Shown here: positions 32,660 to 41,224 of the stretch, piece after piece
How positions within the stretch are numbered: position 1 is the stretch's first letter
How the letters are laid out: each line of letters begins with the position of its first letter
Origin: Rhabdothermincola sp037478855
Lineage (GTDB): Bacteria; Actinomycetota; Acidimicrobiia; Acidimicrobiales; Acidimicrobilacustridaceae
Length of the DNA: 64,000 nt
Direction of reading: 5' to 3'
Assembly: GCA_037478855.1 (NCBI GenBank)
Contig: JBBFLY010000004.1
Location: 1-64,000 of the forward strand
The notes under the pieces: generated by a model
What the model was told of the DNA's origin: nothing
Databases searched by the model: none
What the model saw: the letters and a program-made list of their open reading frames with translations, nothing else
Translations under genes and position numbers: made by a program

Positions 32660-34315
32660 GTGACCGAGCTCAGCACCTTCAACTTCGCCGACATCTGGGA
32701 GGCGGTCGTGCCTCGCGTGGCCACCCGCGAGGCGCTCGTCGTCGTCGGCGGGCACCCGGACGGCTCGGATGTCCGCCTCACCTACGCGGAGCTGGAGCGA
32801 CGGGCGAACCGCCTGGCGAACTGGCTGGCTTCCCAGGGCGTCCGCGCGGGCGATCACGTCGGCCTCTATCTCACGAACGGCAACGAGTACCTGGAGGCGA
32901 TGCTCGCGGCCTACAAGCTGCGGGCCGCGCCCATCAACGTCAACTATCGCTACGTCGAGGACGAGCTGCGGTACCTGTTCGCCGACGCCGCCCTCGTCGG
33001 CGTGATCCACGATGCCGACTTCGCCGAGCGGGTCAAGGCGGTGCGGGGTGACCTGCCCGGCCTGCGCTGGACGCTGGCGACCGGCGGGGACTACGAGCAG
33101 GCGCTCGCCGGGCAGCCCGACACCGGCGACTTCGGGCCCCGCAGTGGCGACGACCTCTACGTCATCTACACCGGCGGTACCACGGGAATGCCGAAGGGCG
33201 TGGTGTGGCGCCAGGAGGACGCCTTCTTCGCGTGCATCGGCGGTGGTGATCCGATGCGCCTGCACGGGCCGGTCCGGGAGCCCGCGGAGATCCTCGAGCG
33301 CATCATCGACGGCACCTTCGTGTACTTGCCGGTCGCACCCCTGATGCACGCCGCGGGCCAGTGGACAGTGCTGTCCTGGCTCTTCGCCGGCGGCACGGTG
33401 CTGCTGCTCCCCGGCTCGCTCGATGCGTTGAAGGTCTGGCGCACCGTCGAGCGTGAGCGGGTCAACCTGATCACCGTCGTCGGGGATGCGGTCGTACGCC
33501 CCCTGCTCGATGCGTGGGACGAGCACGGCCCCTTCGACGTCTCCTCGCTCTTCTCGGTCGGCTCCGGAGGTGCCCCTCTCTCGCCCGGCCTGCGGGAGCG
33601 CTTCGCCCAGGCGTTGCCCAACGTCATGATCGCCAACGGGTTCGGCTCGTCGGAGACGGGAGCACAGGGAACCTCCCGCAGCACAGGGCCGGGCGGCGGG
33701 AGCGGATCGGGGTCCGTGGTCTTCACGCCCATGGACGACACGACCATGGTGCTCGATGAGGCGACGCTCAGGCCGGTCGAGCCGGGGTCCGGTCAGCAGG
33801 GTCGGGTGGCCAGGACGGGACACATCCCGTTGCGCTACCACAACGACCCGCAGAAGACAGCGGAGACCTTCGTCGAGGTCGACGGCAGGCGTTGGGTGCT
33901 CACCGGGGACCTGGCCACCGTGGAGGCCGACGGATCCATCCAGCTCCTGGGGCGGGGCTCGCAGTGCATCAACACCGGCGGCGAGAAGGTCTTCCCGGAA
34001 GAGGTTGAAGCGGTGTTGAAGACCCACCCTGCGGTCTACGACGTACTGGTCGTCGGGGTCCCCGACGAGCGGTGGGGGCAGCGGGTGGTCGCGGTGGTGC
34101 AGCCCACGCCGGGTGCCAGCCCGACGCTCGAGGAGCTGGTCGAGCATGCTCGTGGCCATCTGGCCGGGTACAAGCTTCCGAAGAGCGTCGTGCTCGTCGA
34201 CGAGGTGCTCCGGTCGCCAGCGGGCAAAGCCGACTACCGCTGGGCCAGGAAGACCGCAGAGGGCGCGACCGACGCGGAATCTTCACCTTCCGGACACCCC
34301 CCGCCGCCCGGCTAG
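32660..34315 (+). CDS. FadD19-like sterol side-chain acyl-CoA ligase
   Basis: A 551-aa AMP-forming ligase. It has YTGGTTGMPKGVVWR (P-loop), FGSSETG, INTGGEKVFPEEVE and SPAGKADYRWA (catalytic Lys). The N-terminal NFADIWEAV, NVNYRYVEDELRYLF and C-terminal PAGKADYRWA track mycobacterial FadD19 almost throughout, as I recall that sequence. FadD19 activates the C26/C24 carboxyl of oxidised sterol side chains to CoA thioesters. FadD17 is the main alternative. GTG start 5 nt after the LLM stop; cotranscribed with it under KstR-type site 5. Confidence 0.9.
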   Translation: MTELSTFNFADIWEAVVPRVATREALVVVGGHPDGSDVRLTYAELERRANRLANWLASQGVRAGDHVGLYLTNGNEYLEAMLAAYKLRAAPINVNYRYVEDELRYLFADAALVGVIHDADFAERVKAVRGDLPGLRWTLATGGDYEQALAGQPDTGDFGPRSGDDLYVIYTGGTTGMPKGVVWRQEDAFFACIGGGDPMRLHGPVREPAEILERIIDGTFVYLPVAPLMHAAGQWTVLSWLFAGGTVLLLPGSLDALKVWRTVERERVNLITVVGDAVVRPLLDAWDEHGPFDVSSLFSVGSGGAPLSPGLRERFAQALPNVMIANGFGSSETGAQGTSRSTGPGGGSGSGSVVFTPMDDTTMVLDEATLRPVEPGSGQQGRVARTGHIPLRYHNDPQKTAETFVEVDGRRWVLTGDLATVEADGSIQLLGRGSQCINTGGEKVFPEEVEAVLKTHPAVYDVLVVGVPDERWGQRVVAVVQPTPGASPTLEELVEHARGHLAGYKLPKSVVLVDEVLRSPAGKADYRWARKTAEGATDAESSPSGHPPPPG

Positions 34316-34332
34316 ATGGGAGACTGCGGCGG

Positions 34333-35733
34333 ATGAGGCGGATGGGAAGTGTCGATGCAGCGTTCCTCTACGGTGAGACACCGGCCTGGCACATGCACGT
34401 CTCAGCGGTGCTCATCGCCGATCCGAGCACCGCGCCGGGTGGCTTCTCGATCGATGAGCTGAAGCGGCGGATCAGCAACCGGCTGCACCTAGCGCCGCAG
34501 TTCCGCTGGCGGCTGGTAGAGGTGCCCTTCGGGCTGGGCCGCCCGGGCTGGGTCGAGGACCCGGACTTCGACATCGACCAGCACATCCGTCGCATCGGCC
34601 TGCCCGCACCAGGTGGCCCCGAGCAGCTCGGCAACCTCATCGGGGACCTGGTGAGCCTGAAGCTCGATCGCCGCAAGCCCCTGTGGGAGTTCTGGGTGAT
34701 CGAGGGACTCGAGGGCGGGCGGCTCGCGATTCTGGCCAAGGTGCACCACTCGATCATCGACGGGGTCTCCGGCAGCGAGCTGGCATCGGTGCTGTTCGAC
34801 CTCGAGCCCGACCCGCCCGAGGACGGAGCGGCACCTCCACGGGTGTTCGAGGAGCTACCGGGTCCGTTCGAGCTGCTGCTTCAGGGTGTGGCCGAGACGA
34901 TGCTCATGCCATGGCGGGTGGTGCGGCTGGCTGAGCAGAGCATCCGGCAGGGGTTGAAGTTCCTCGGTTTCCAGCGTGAAGGCAACGCTCCGGTGGCGCC
35001 GTTCCAGGCGCCCCGTACCTCGTTCAACACCGAGCTCACCCCCCACCGCCGGTTCGCCTTCGCCACCGTGCCTCTCGACGAGGTCCGCCGGATCAAGAGG
35101 GTCTTCGACGTCAAGGTGAACGACGTCGTGCTGGCCTTGTGCGCGGGTTCCCTGCGCCGGTACCTCCTCAAGAACGACGAGCTGCCCGATCAGCCGCTCA
35201 TCGCCCAGATCCCCGTCTCGATGCGGGCCGACGAGGACCGCACCGAGGTTGGGACCAAGGTCGGCGCCATGTTTGCCTCCCTGGCCACCAACGTCTCCGA
35301 TCCCGTGCTCCGGCTGCTCTCGATCCACGAGAGCACGAGGAGCGCCAAGGAGATGCAACGGGCGCTGGCCGTCGAGAAGATCATGGGCATCACGGAGGCG
35401 GCTCCACCGGCGCTGATCTCGCTGGCGGCCCGGATGTACACCGCGGCGCAGCTCGACCGGCGGACGCCGCCGATCATGAACTTGATCATCTCCAACGTCC
35501 CCGGCCCACCCTTCCCCCTCTACGTGGCGGGCGCGGAGATCGAGTCGTTGTATCCGATGGGCCCGCTGCTGTACGGCACGGGTGTGAACGTGACGGTCTT
35601 CAGCTACCGCGACCGGGTGGACTTCGGCTTCATGGTGTGTCGGGAGGTGGTGCCCCAGCCGTGGATCCTCGCCGAGGGCATCGAGGAGGCCTTCGAGGAG
35701 CTTCGCGCCGCTGCGGACGCCGCCTCCTGTTGA
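34333..35733 (+). CDS. WS/DGAT-family acyltransferase
   Basis: A 466-aa wax ester synthase/diacylglycerol acyltransferase. The catalytic motif is KVHHSIIDG (His138-His139, Asp143). Other family blocks are DPDFDIDQHIRR, PLWEFWVIEGL, LIISNVPGPPFPLY and PLLYGTGVNVTVFSY. It uses acyl-CoA to form storage lipid or wax, or esterifies a sterol. The start is ATG 34333, with ATG 34342 as an alternative; no strong RBS exists. It follows fadD19-like by 17 nt and completes the LLM-FadD-WS/DGAT operon. Its stop is followed by the 53-bp repeat block. Confidence 0.9.
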   Translation: MRRMGSVDAAFLYGETPAWHMHVSAVLIADPSTAPGGFSIDELKRRISNRLHLAPQFRWRLVEVPFGLGRPGWVEDPDFDIDQHIRRIGLPAPGGPEQLGNLIGDLVSLKLDRRKPLWEFWVIEGLEGGRLAILAKVHHSIIDGVSGSELASVLFDLEPDPPEDGAAPPRVFEELPGPFELLLQGVAETMLMPWRVVRLAEQSIRQGLKFLGFQREGNAPVAPFQAPRTSFNTELTPHRRFAFATVPLDEVRRIKRVFDVKVNDVVLALCAGSLRRYLLKNDELPDQPLIAQIPVSMRADEDRTEVGTKVGAMFASLATNVSDPVLRLLSIHESTRSAKEMQRALAVEKIMGITEAAPPALISLAARMYTAAQLDRRTPPIMNLIISNVPGPPFPLYVAGAEIESLYPMGPLLYGTGVNVTVFSYRDRVDFGFMVCREVVPQPWILAEGIEEAFEELRAAADAASC

Positions 35734-35752
35734 TCGCGTGCTTCGCACCCGC

Positions 35753-35864
35753 GCTGACCACTTCCTCCGAACCTGTCAGCCGGATGGGCGGAATCCGACA
35801 GCTTGGCTGACCACTTCCTCCGAACCTGTCAGCCGGATGGGCGGAATCCGACAGCTTGGCTGAC
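35753..35864. repeat. 53-bp tandem repeat, two full copies plus 6 bp
   Basis: Copies begin at 35753 and 35806. The third begins at 35859 and diverges after GCTGAC. The two full copies appear identical, so the duplication is recent or maintained. Each copy contains GAACCTGTCAGCC, which can pair with a downstream GGCTGAC or GGCTGACAGGTTC. Confidence 0.9.
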
Positions 35865-35870
35865 AGGTTC
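35822..35870. terminator. 13-bp inverted repeat, possible bidirectional terminator
   Basis: GAACCTGTCAGCC (35822-35834) and GGCTGACAGGTTC (35858-35870) are perfect reverse complements. An inner CGGAT/ATCCG hairpin (35834-35850) lies within. The location between convergent genes suits termination. A mobile or recombination-prone repeat is the alternative. Confidence 0.4.
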
Positions 35871-35877
35871 AGGTGGG

Positions 35878-35929
35878 ATCGACCGGTGGGGTCGACCGGT
35901 GGGGTCGACCGGTGGGGTCGACCGGTGGG
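35878..35929. repeat. 13-bp tandem repeat, four copies
   Basis: Unit GTCGACCGGTGGG at 35891, 35904 and 35917, with a first copy at 35878 that differs in one base (ATCGACCGGTGGG). Not coding. It is directly downstream of the 13-bp inverted repeat. Confidence 0.9.
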
Positions 35930-36005
35930 ATCGATGGAAGCCTCAACAGGTCGGTCGGCGTGGGTCGCCGTCGGTCGTCGCGGGTCGTCGGTCGTCAGAT
36001 CAGGC

Positions 36006-37241
36006 TCAGCTGTGCGCCGGAACCGGCTCGAGCCGTCGCCCGGGCGTGAACCTCACCGGCATGTGCTTGATGCCTCCGATGAAGTTCGAGCGCAGGTACT
36101 CGGGCTCCCCGGCGAGCTCGATGTCGGGCATGCGGGTGATGATCTCCTCGAAGATGATCCGCAGCTCGAGGCGGGCCAGGTTGGCGCCCAGGCAGAAGTG
36201 GGGTCCGCCACCGCCGAAGCCGACGTGATCGTTGGGGGAGCGTTCGATGTCGAAGCGGAAGGGATCCTCGAACACCGTCTCGTCGCGGTTGGCGGAGATG
36301 TGCCACATCACGACCTTGTCGCCCTTCTTGATCAGCTTGCCGCCGAGCTCGTAGTCGCGCATCGCGGTGCGGCGGAAGTGGAGCACCGGCGTCGCCCAGC
36401 GCACGATCTCCTCGACCGCCGATGGCAGCAGGTCCGGGTTGGCCTTGAGCTTCTCAAACTGGTCAGGGTTCTCGATCAGCGCCTTCATGCCGTGCGAGGT
36501 CGCGTTTCGGGTGGTCTCGTTGCCCGCGACTGCCAGCAGCAGGAAGAACATGTCGAACTCGGTCTCGCTCAGCTTGTCGCCGTCGATCTCCGCGCCGAGC
36601 AGGCGCGAGACGATGTCGTCACGGGGGTCCTTTCGCTTCTCGGCCGCCAGCGTGTTGGCGTACAGGTACAGCTCGGCGGCCGCCTCACCGGCCGACTCGC
36701 GGTCGCCTTCGAACTCGGGGTCGTCGATGCCGATCATCCGGTTCGTCCAGTCGAACAGCTTGTGGCGGTCTTCCTGCGGGACGCCCATCAGCTCGGCGAT
36801 CGCCTGCAGAGGGAGCTCGGAGGCCAGGTCGGTCACGAAGTCGCACTCGCCGCGCTCGATGACGTTGTCGACGATCAGTCGGGCTTTCGTTCGCAGGCCG
36901 GTCTCCAGCAGGCCGATCATGCGCGGGGTGAAGCCTTTGTTCACGAGGAGCCGGTACCTCGTGTGACGGGGGGGATCCATGTAGAGCATCATCTCCCGCA
37001 CCATCTCGCCCTCCGGGGTGATGTCAGGGATGCTGATGCCCTTCTCGGCGGACGAGAACGCCTCGTAGTCGCGGTTGACCGTCACCAGGTCCGCGTGCCG
37101 GGTGATGCACCAGAAGCCAGGCCCGTCTGGTTCGGGGTGGAAGTAGACAGGGTCCTCGCGGCGGAGGACCTTGAACATCTCGTGGTGCCTGCCCTCGCGG
37201 AACACGTCGGGATCGAGCAGGTTGACGTCGCTGAGCTCCAC
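36006..37241 (-). CDS. Cytochrome P450 (CYP125/CYP124/CYP142-like)
   Basis: A 411-aa soluble bacterial P450. I-helix AGNETTRN (239-246), ExxR at Glu278-Arg281, and heme loop FGGGGPHFCLGANLARLE with Cys350. The AGNETTRN and GGGGPHFC motifs are those of the mycobacterial CYP125/124/142 group, which hydroxylates the terminal carbon of sterol or methyl-branched side chains. The exact member cannot be fixed. GTG start with GAAGGGGG upstream. A KstR-type box sits 30 bp upstream, as in the mycobacterial CYP125 case. Electron-transfer partners are not in the window. Confidence 0.9.
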   Translation of the reverse strand: MELSDVNLLDPDVFREGRHHEMFKVLRREDPVYFHPEPDGPGFWCITRHADLVTVNRDYEAFSSAEKGISIPDITPEGEMVREMMLYMDPPRHTRYRLLVNKGFTPRMIGLLETGLRTKARLIVDNVIERGECDFVTDLASELPLQAIAELMGVPQEDRHKLFDWTNRMIGIDDPEFEGDRESAGEAAAELYLYANTLAAEKRKDPRDDIVSRLLGAEIDGDKLSETEFDMFFLLLAVAGNETTRNATSHGMKALIENPDQFEKLKANPDLLPSAVEEIVRWATPVLHFRRTAMRDYELGGKLIKKGDKVVMWHISANRDETVFEDPFRFDIERSPNDHVGFGGGGPHFCLGANLARLELRIIFEEIITRMPDIELAGEPEYLRSNFIGGIKHMPVRFTPGRRLEPVPAHS

Positions 37242-37517
37242 GGCGAGGCCCCCTTCAGCGCTGGAAGAAGTAGAACGGATTCTACTTTTTCATCGGCGGA
37301 CTCCGCCCGGTCATTGAGTCCGAACCGGCCCTCGCCTGCTTGCCGGTCGTCTCTCGACCTGTCTCGTCACCACCACTGCGGAGCGGGACCGTCCGTGCTC
37401 GAGGGTGTGGTCGCTACGATGCGCCGCCTGCAGGAGCGCGCCGCGCGGCGTGGGGGCAGCGCGACCACTGGGGCACGCCGGGGCACGCCGGGACGCAACC
37501 GCAAGGAGACGACGACC
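37242..37517. other. Intergenic region between P450 and racemase genes
   Basis: It holds KstR-type site 6, two copies of GGGCACGCCG (37471-37490), and a TACGAT hexamer at 37415-37420 that could be the racemase -10 (giving about 90 nt of leader). Nothing else is recognised. Confidence 0.5.
37271..37284. promoter_or_regulatory. KstR-type operator, site 6
   Basis: TAGAACGGATTCTA. The outer arms are perfect, with one deviation (GTT to ATT) in the right core. 30 bp upstream of the P450 GTG. Confidence 0.6.
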
Positions 37518-38663
37518 ATGGGTGGGCCGCTCGAGGGGGTACGGGTCATCGAGATCGCCGGTCTCGGGCCAGCGCCGTTCGGCGCCATGGTCCTGGCCGA
37601 TCTCGGCGCGGACGTCGTGGTCGTGGACCGCGCCGACCATGCCTTCGGCGCACCGCTCGAGTCTGCGAAGGGCAACGTCTACGCGCGGGGTCGGCGCTCG
37701 ATCGCGGTCGACCTGAAGCACCCGGAGGGGGTCGACGTCGTCCGCCGTCTGAGCCGTCGGGCCGATGTCTTCATCGAGGGCTTCCGTCCGGGCGTCATCG
37801 AACGGCTCGGACTCGGACCGGAGGTGCTCCGAGCCGACAACCCCCGACTGATCTACGCACGGATGACGGGTTGGGGTCAGGACGGTCCGCTCGCGCAGCG
37901 GGCGGGACACGATCTCAACTACCTCGCAGTCGCCGGCCCCCTCGCCCACATCGGCCGTCGGGGTCAGCCCCCGACCCCACCGCTGAACCTCGTAGCCGAC
38001 TTCGGCGGCGGCGGGATGCTGCTGGCCCTCGGCGTCTGCGCAGCTCTCGTCGAGCGGTCGGGCTCCGGTCAGGGTCAGGTCGTGGATGCGGCGATGGTGG
38101 ACGGGGTGGCGCTGCTCGCTGCACCGATCGCGACCGCGTACCTGCTCGGGTACTTCAACCCCGAGCGGGGGACCAACTGGCTCGACTCGGGTGCGCACTT
38201 CTACGAGGTCTACGAGACCGCTGACGGGGGATGGGTGTCGGTCGCCGCGGTGGAGCCGCAGTTCTACGCCGCGCTCCTCGAAGGGCTCGGCCTCGCCGGC
38301 GAGGAGCTCCCCGACCAGCAGGACGCATCGCAGTGGCCGGCGATGAAGGAGCGGTTCGCCGCGATCTTCCGCACCCGGACGCGCGAGGAGTGGATGGAGA
38401 TCTTCGAGGGTCTCGACGCGTGCGTGGCCCCAGTGCTCACCTTCTCGGAGGCGGTGTGCCACCCCCATCTGCAGGCCCGGTCGACCTATGTCGATGTGGA
38501 GGGCATCGTGCAGCCCGGTCCTGCGCCGCGCTTCGATCGCACACCCGCCTCCCTCGATCGGCCTCCTGCCCCGGCGGGCTATCACACCGACGAGATCCTC
38601 GCTGAGGCCGGCTACGACGCGGGGGCGATCGCGGGGCTTCGCGAACGGGGCGCCGTCGCCTGA
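37518..38663 (+). CDS. mcr: Alpha-methylacyl-CoA racemase (CoA-transferase III family)
   Basis: A 381-aa protein with strong full-length similarity to the mycobacterial racemase MCR as I recall it: GPAPFGAMVLADLGADVV, ARMTGWGQDGP, AGHDLNY with His131, VADFGGGG with Asp161, and VEPQFY with Glu246. These match the catalytic His/Asp/Glu of MCR (same 85-residue Asp-Glu spacing). It interconverts (2R)- and (2S)-methylacyl-CoA, needed before dehydrogenation of sterol C26 side-chain CoA esters. ATG follows AAGGAGACG. It sits just upstream of the fadE26-fadE27 pair that would use the product. Confidence 0.9.
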   Translation: MGGPLEGVRVIEIAGLGPAPFGAMVLADLGADVVVVDRADHAFGAPLESAKGNVYARGRRSIAVDLKHPEGVDVVRRLSRRADVFIEGFRPGVIERLGLGPEVLRADNPRLIYARMTGWGQDGPLAQRAGHDLNYLAVAGPLAHIGRRGQPPTPPLNLVADFGGGGMLLALGVCAALVERSGSGQGQVVDAAMVDGVALLAAPIATAYLLGYFNPERGTNWLDSGAHFYEVYETADGGWVSVAAVEPQFYAALLEGLGLAGEELPDQQDASQWPAMKERFAAIFRTRTREEWMEIFEGLDACVAPVLTFSEAVCHPHLQARSTYVDVEGIVQPGPAPRFDRTPASLDRPPAPAGYHTDEILAEAGYDAGAIAGLRERGAVA

Positions 38664-38792
38664 CCCCCGCCTGAGGCGTGCGGTCCCGGCTGGCTTCCGG
38701 GTGTGCCGTGGCGACTGGGCACGCTGGTGCCGCGCGGGGGAGTGCCGGCGGCTGCGCGAAAGAGCCGGACGTGCCGGCGCCCGAAGCAGACC

Positions 38793-38805
38793 TGACGACC
38801 CGTCA
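38793..38805. promoter_or_regulatory. TGACG-type operator, site 6
   Basis: TGACGACCCGTCA, identical to site 2. It is centred 28 bp upstream of site 7 in the same promoter and would overlap the -35 region of TAATCT. Confidence 0.7.
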
Positions 38806-38820
38806 CATCCTCGCCTAATC

Positions 38821-38833
38821 TGACGGACCGTCA
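38821..38833. promoter_or_regulatory. TGACG-type operator, site 7, overlapping a -10
   Basis: TGACGGACCGTCA. TAATCT at 38816-38821 shares its last T with the operator. With site 6 it gives the only double operator of this type in the window. Confidence 0.7.
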
Positions 38834-38879
38834 CGTTCTGGGCCGGCGGTCCGATCAAGGGGAGAAGGGGAAGCCAAGC

Positions 38880-40049
38880 GTGCATCTCGCGTACACGCCC
38901 GAGCAGGAGGCGCTACGTCAGGAGCTTCGGGAGTACTTCGCCCGGATCGTCACGCCCGAGGTCGAGGAGGAGATGGCACGCGGTGAGATGGGCGGCCCGC
39001 ATTGCCTCGAGGCGGTCAGACAGATGGGCCGCGACAACTGGCTGGCGGTCAGCTGGCCCGAGGAGTACGGGGGCCGGAACCTCTCGCTGGTGGAGCAGTT
39101 CATCTTCTTCGAGGAAGCCCACGGCGCGAACGCGCCGGTCCCCTTCCTCACCGTGAACACCGTCGGGCAGACCATCCTCCAGTACGGGACGGAGGAGCAG
39201 AAGCGCTGGCTGCTCCCAGGCATCCTGCGCGGCGAGACCCACTTCGCGATCGGCTACACGGAGCCAAGCTCGGGCACCGACCTCGCCTCACTCCAGACCC
39301 GGGCGGTTCGGGATGGGGACGAGTGGGTCATCAACGGGCAGAAGATCTTCACCAGCCTGGCAGGGTTCGCGAACTACATCTGGCTCGCGGCTCGCACCGA
39401 CCCCGATGCCCCCAAGCACAAGGGCATCACCATCTTCGTCGTACCTACCGACACGCCGGGGTTCTCCTGGCAGCCGATCCAGACCCTCGGTGGGGCGGAC
39501 ACGACCTACACCTTCTATGAGGACGTGCGGGTGCCCGACGCGAACATCATCGGCGGGTTGAACAACGGGTGGAGCCTGATCACGAACCAGCTCAACTACG
39601 AGCGGGTGTCCCTCGCCATCCCCGCGTGGGCGGGACGCATCTTCGAGAAGGTCGTGGCCTGGGCCAAGGAGCACCGGACCCCGGACGGTCAGCGGGTCAT
39701 CGACCAGGAGTGGGTGCAGATGTCCCTCGCCCGCTGCCGGGCTCAGATCGACTACCTGACGCTGCTGAACTGGAAGGCCGCTACCTCTGAGCAGCTCGAT
39801 CCTGCACTGGCGTCGGCGACCAAGGTGTACGGCACCGAGATGTACATCGAGGTCTACCGGGCGCTGCTCGAGATCCTCGGTCAGGCGGGGTACCTGCGCC
39901 GGCACTCGCCGGGCGCGGTGCTCAAAGGCCATCTCGAGCGCGCCTATCAGGGGACGTTGATCCTGACCTTCGGCGGTGGCACCAACGAGATCCAGCGGGA
40001 TCTGATCGCCCTGTTCGGCCTCGGGATGCCCCGCACCCCCCGCATGTAG
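38880..40049 (+). CDS. fadE26: Acyl-CoA dehydrogenase FadE26 (ChsE4-like)
   Basis: A 389-aa dehydrogenase closely matching mycobacterial FadE26/ChsE4: YTPEQEALRQELREYFA, FAIGYTEPSSGTDLA, NGQKIFTSLAGFANYIWLA, TNQLNYERVSL and ILTFGGGTNEIQRDLI. Glu241 in NYERV aligns with the catalytic Glu247 of FadE26. It is the catalytic subunit of the heterotetramer that dehydrogenates sterol side-chain CoA esters. GTG 38880 follows GGAGAAGGGG. It is paired with fadE27 nine nt downstream and controlled by two TGACG-type operators rather than a KstR-type box. Confidence 0.93.
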   Translation: MHLAYTPEQEALRQELREYFARIVTPEVEEEMARGEMGGPHCLEAVRQMGRDNWLAVSWPEEYGGRNLSLVEQFIFFEEAHGANAPVPFLTVNTVGQTILQYGTEEQKRWLLPGILRGETHFAIGYTEPSSGTDLASLQTRAVRDGDEWVINGQKIFTSLAGFANYIWLAARTDPDAPKHKGITIFVVPTDTPGFSWQPIQTLGGADTTYTFYEDVRVPDANIIGGLNNGWSLITNQLNYERVSLAIPAWAGRIFEKVVAWAKEHRTPDGQRVIDQEWVQMSLARCRAQIDYLTLLNWKAATSEQLDPALASATKVYGTEMYIEVYRALLEILGQAGYLRRHSPGAVLKGHLERAYQGTLILTFGGGTNEIQRDLIALFGLGMPRTPRM

Positions 40050-40058
40050 GAGCACCGG

Positions 40059-41177
40059 ATGGACTTCAGCTTCAGCGAGGAGCAACACGCGATCGCCGAG
40101 CTCGCCGGGCAGATCCTCGGCGACCGGGTCACCCACGAGCGGCTCGTGGAGCTCGAGCGCGCGGGTGAGCCCTTCGACGCTGGTACCTGGGAGGAGCTGG
40201 CCAAGGCGAACCTGCTCGGCATCTGCCTCCCCGAGGCCGATGGAGGGAGCGGCTTCGGCATTCTCGAGGCCTGTCTCGTGCTCGAGCAGATCGGCCGCAC
40301 CGTTGCCCCCGTGCCGTACCTCGCCACCGTGGTCAGCGGGGCCATGCCCGTCGCCCGCTTCGGCTCGGAGGATCTGCGGGCTCGGATCCTCCCGGGGGTG
40401 ATCGACGGCTCGGTGGTGGTGACGGCCGCCCTCGGTGAACACCACGCGGTGACCGCCCGACCGGACGGCGACGGATGGCGCCTCGATGGCGACAGCTGGT
40501 TCGTACCCTGGGGTGAGCAGGCCCGGCACGTGCTGGTGCCGGCACACAGCTCGGCGGGAGAGGTCCTCGTGTTCGTGGTCGACCTCGACCGTGCGGGGCT
40601 CACCGCGGAGCCGCTGCTCACCACCACCGGGCTGCCCGAGACGCACCTGTCGTTCAGGGATGTGCCGGTGACCGGAGCCGATCTCCTCGGCGATCCGGGT
40701 CAAGGGCGCGAGGTCCTCGACCACCTCGTTGACCACACGACCGTCGGGTTGTGCGCGCTCCAGGCGGGGGTGAGCGAAGCTGCGCTGCGGCTGACCGCCA
40801 GCTACACCTCCGAGCGCCACCAGTTCGGCAGCCCCATCGCCACCTTCCAGGCGGTCGCCCACCGAGCGGCCGATGCCTACATCGACACCCAAGGGATCCG
40901 CTTCACCATGTGGCATGCGGCGTGGCAGCTCGCCGCCACCGACGCGGGCGAGTGGCCCTCGGCAGCCGAGGCCATCCACGTCGCCAAGTTCTGGGCTGCC
41001 GACGCGGGTCAGCGGGTCGCACACGCCGCCCAGCACCTCCACGGCGGCATCGGCGTCGACACCGACTACCCGTTGCACCGCTACTTCCGGTGGGCCAAGC
41101 AGCTCGAGCTGACCCTTGGCGGAGCGACCCACCACCTGCGCGCGCTCGGATCGCTGCTGGCATCGGAGCCGCGATGA
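40059..41177 (+). CDS. fadE27: Acyl-CoA dehydrogenase FadE27 (ChsE5-like)
   Basis: A 372-aa partner subunit that follows mycobacterial FadE27/ChsE5: HQFGSPIATFQAVAHRAADAYID, KFWAADAGQRVAHAAQHLHGGIGVDTDYPLHRYF and LGGATHHLRALG. FadE27 supplies FAD-binding contacts to FadE26 in the alpha2beta2 enzyme. The gap after fadE26 is 9 nt with AGGAGCACCGG as RBS, so the two are cotranscribed. The ABC transporter begins 88 nt downstream and may be on the same transcript. Confidence 0.93.
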   Translation: MDFSFSEEQHAIAELAGQILGDRVTHERLVELERAGEPFDAGTWEELAKANLLGICLPEADGGSGFGILEACLVLEQIGRTVAPVPYLATVVSGAMPVARFGSEDLRARILPGVIDGSVVVTAALGEHHAVTARPDGDGWRLDGDSWFVPWGEQARHVLVPAHSSAGEVLVFVVDLDRAGLTAEPLLTTTGLPETHLSFRDVPVTGADLLGDPGQGREVLDHLVDHTTVGLCALQAGVSEAALRLTASYTSERHQFGSPIATFQAVAHRAADAYIDTQGIRFTMWHAAWQLAATDAGEWPSAAEAIHVAKFWAADAGQRVAHAAQHLHGGIGVDTDYPLHRYFRWAKQLELTLGGATHHLRALGSLLASEPR

Positions 41178-41224
41178 CGGTCCAGTATCGATGCCGGCTG
41201 AACCCATTCACCACGGACCGCGCT

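Larger units (their letters stand above)
35734..36005. other. Gene-free, repeat-bearing interval between convergent genes
   Basis: It lies between the ends of the WS/DGAT (+) and P450 (-) genes. It contains two 53-bp repeats, a 13-bp inverted repeat and four 13-bp repeats, listed separately. The remainder (35930-36005) is low-complexity GTCGGTCG-like sequence. No reading frame here looks coding. Confidence 0.8.

Noticed and set aside
35856..38663. A 935-codon plus-strand open frame spanning the P450 region
   Set aside because: Its first half runs antisense to a clear P450 with all heme and I-helix motifs. Only the part from 37518 (racemase) is real.
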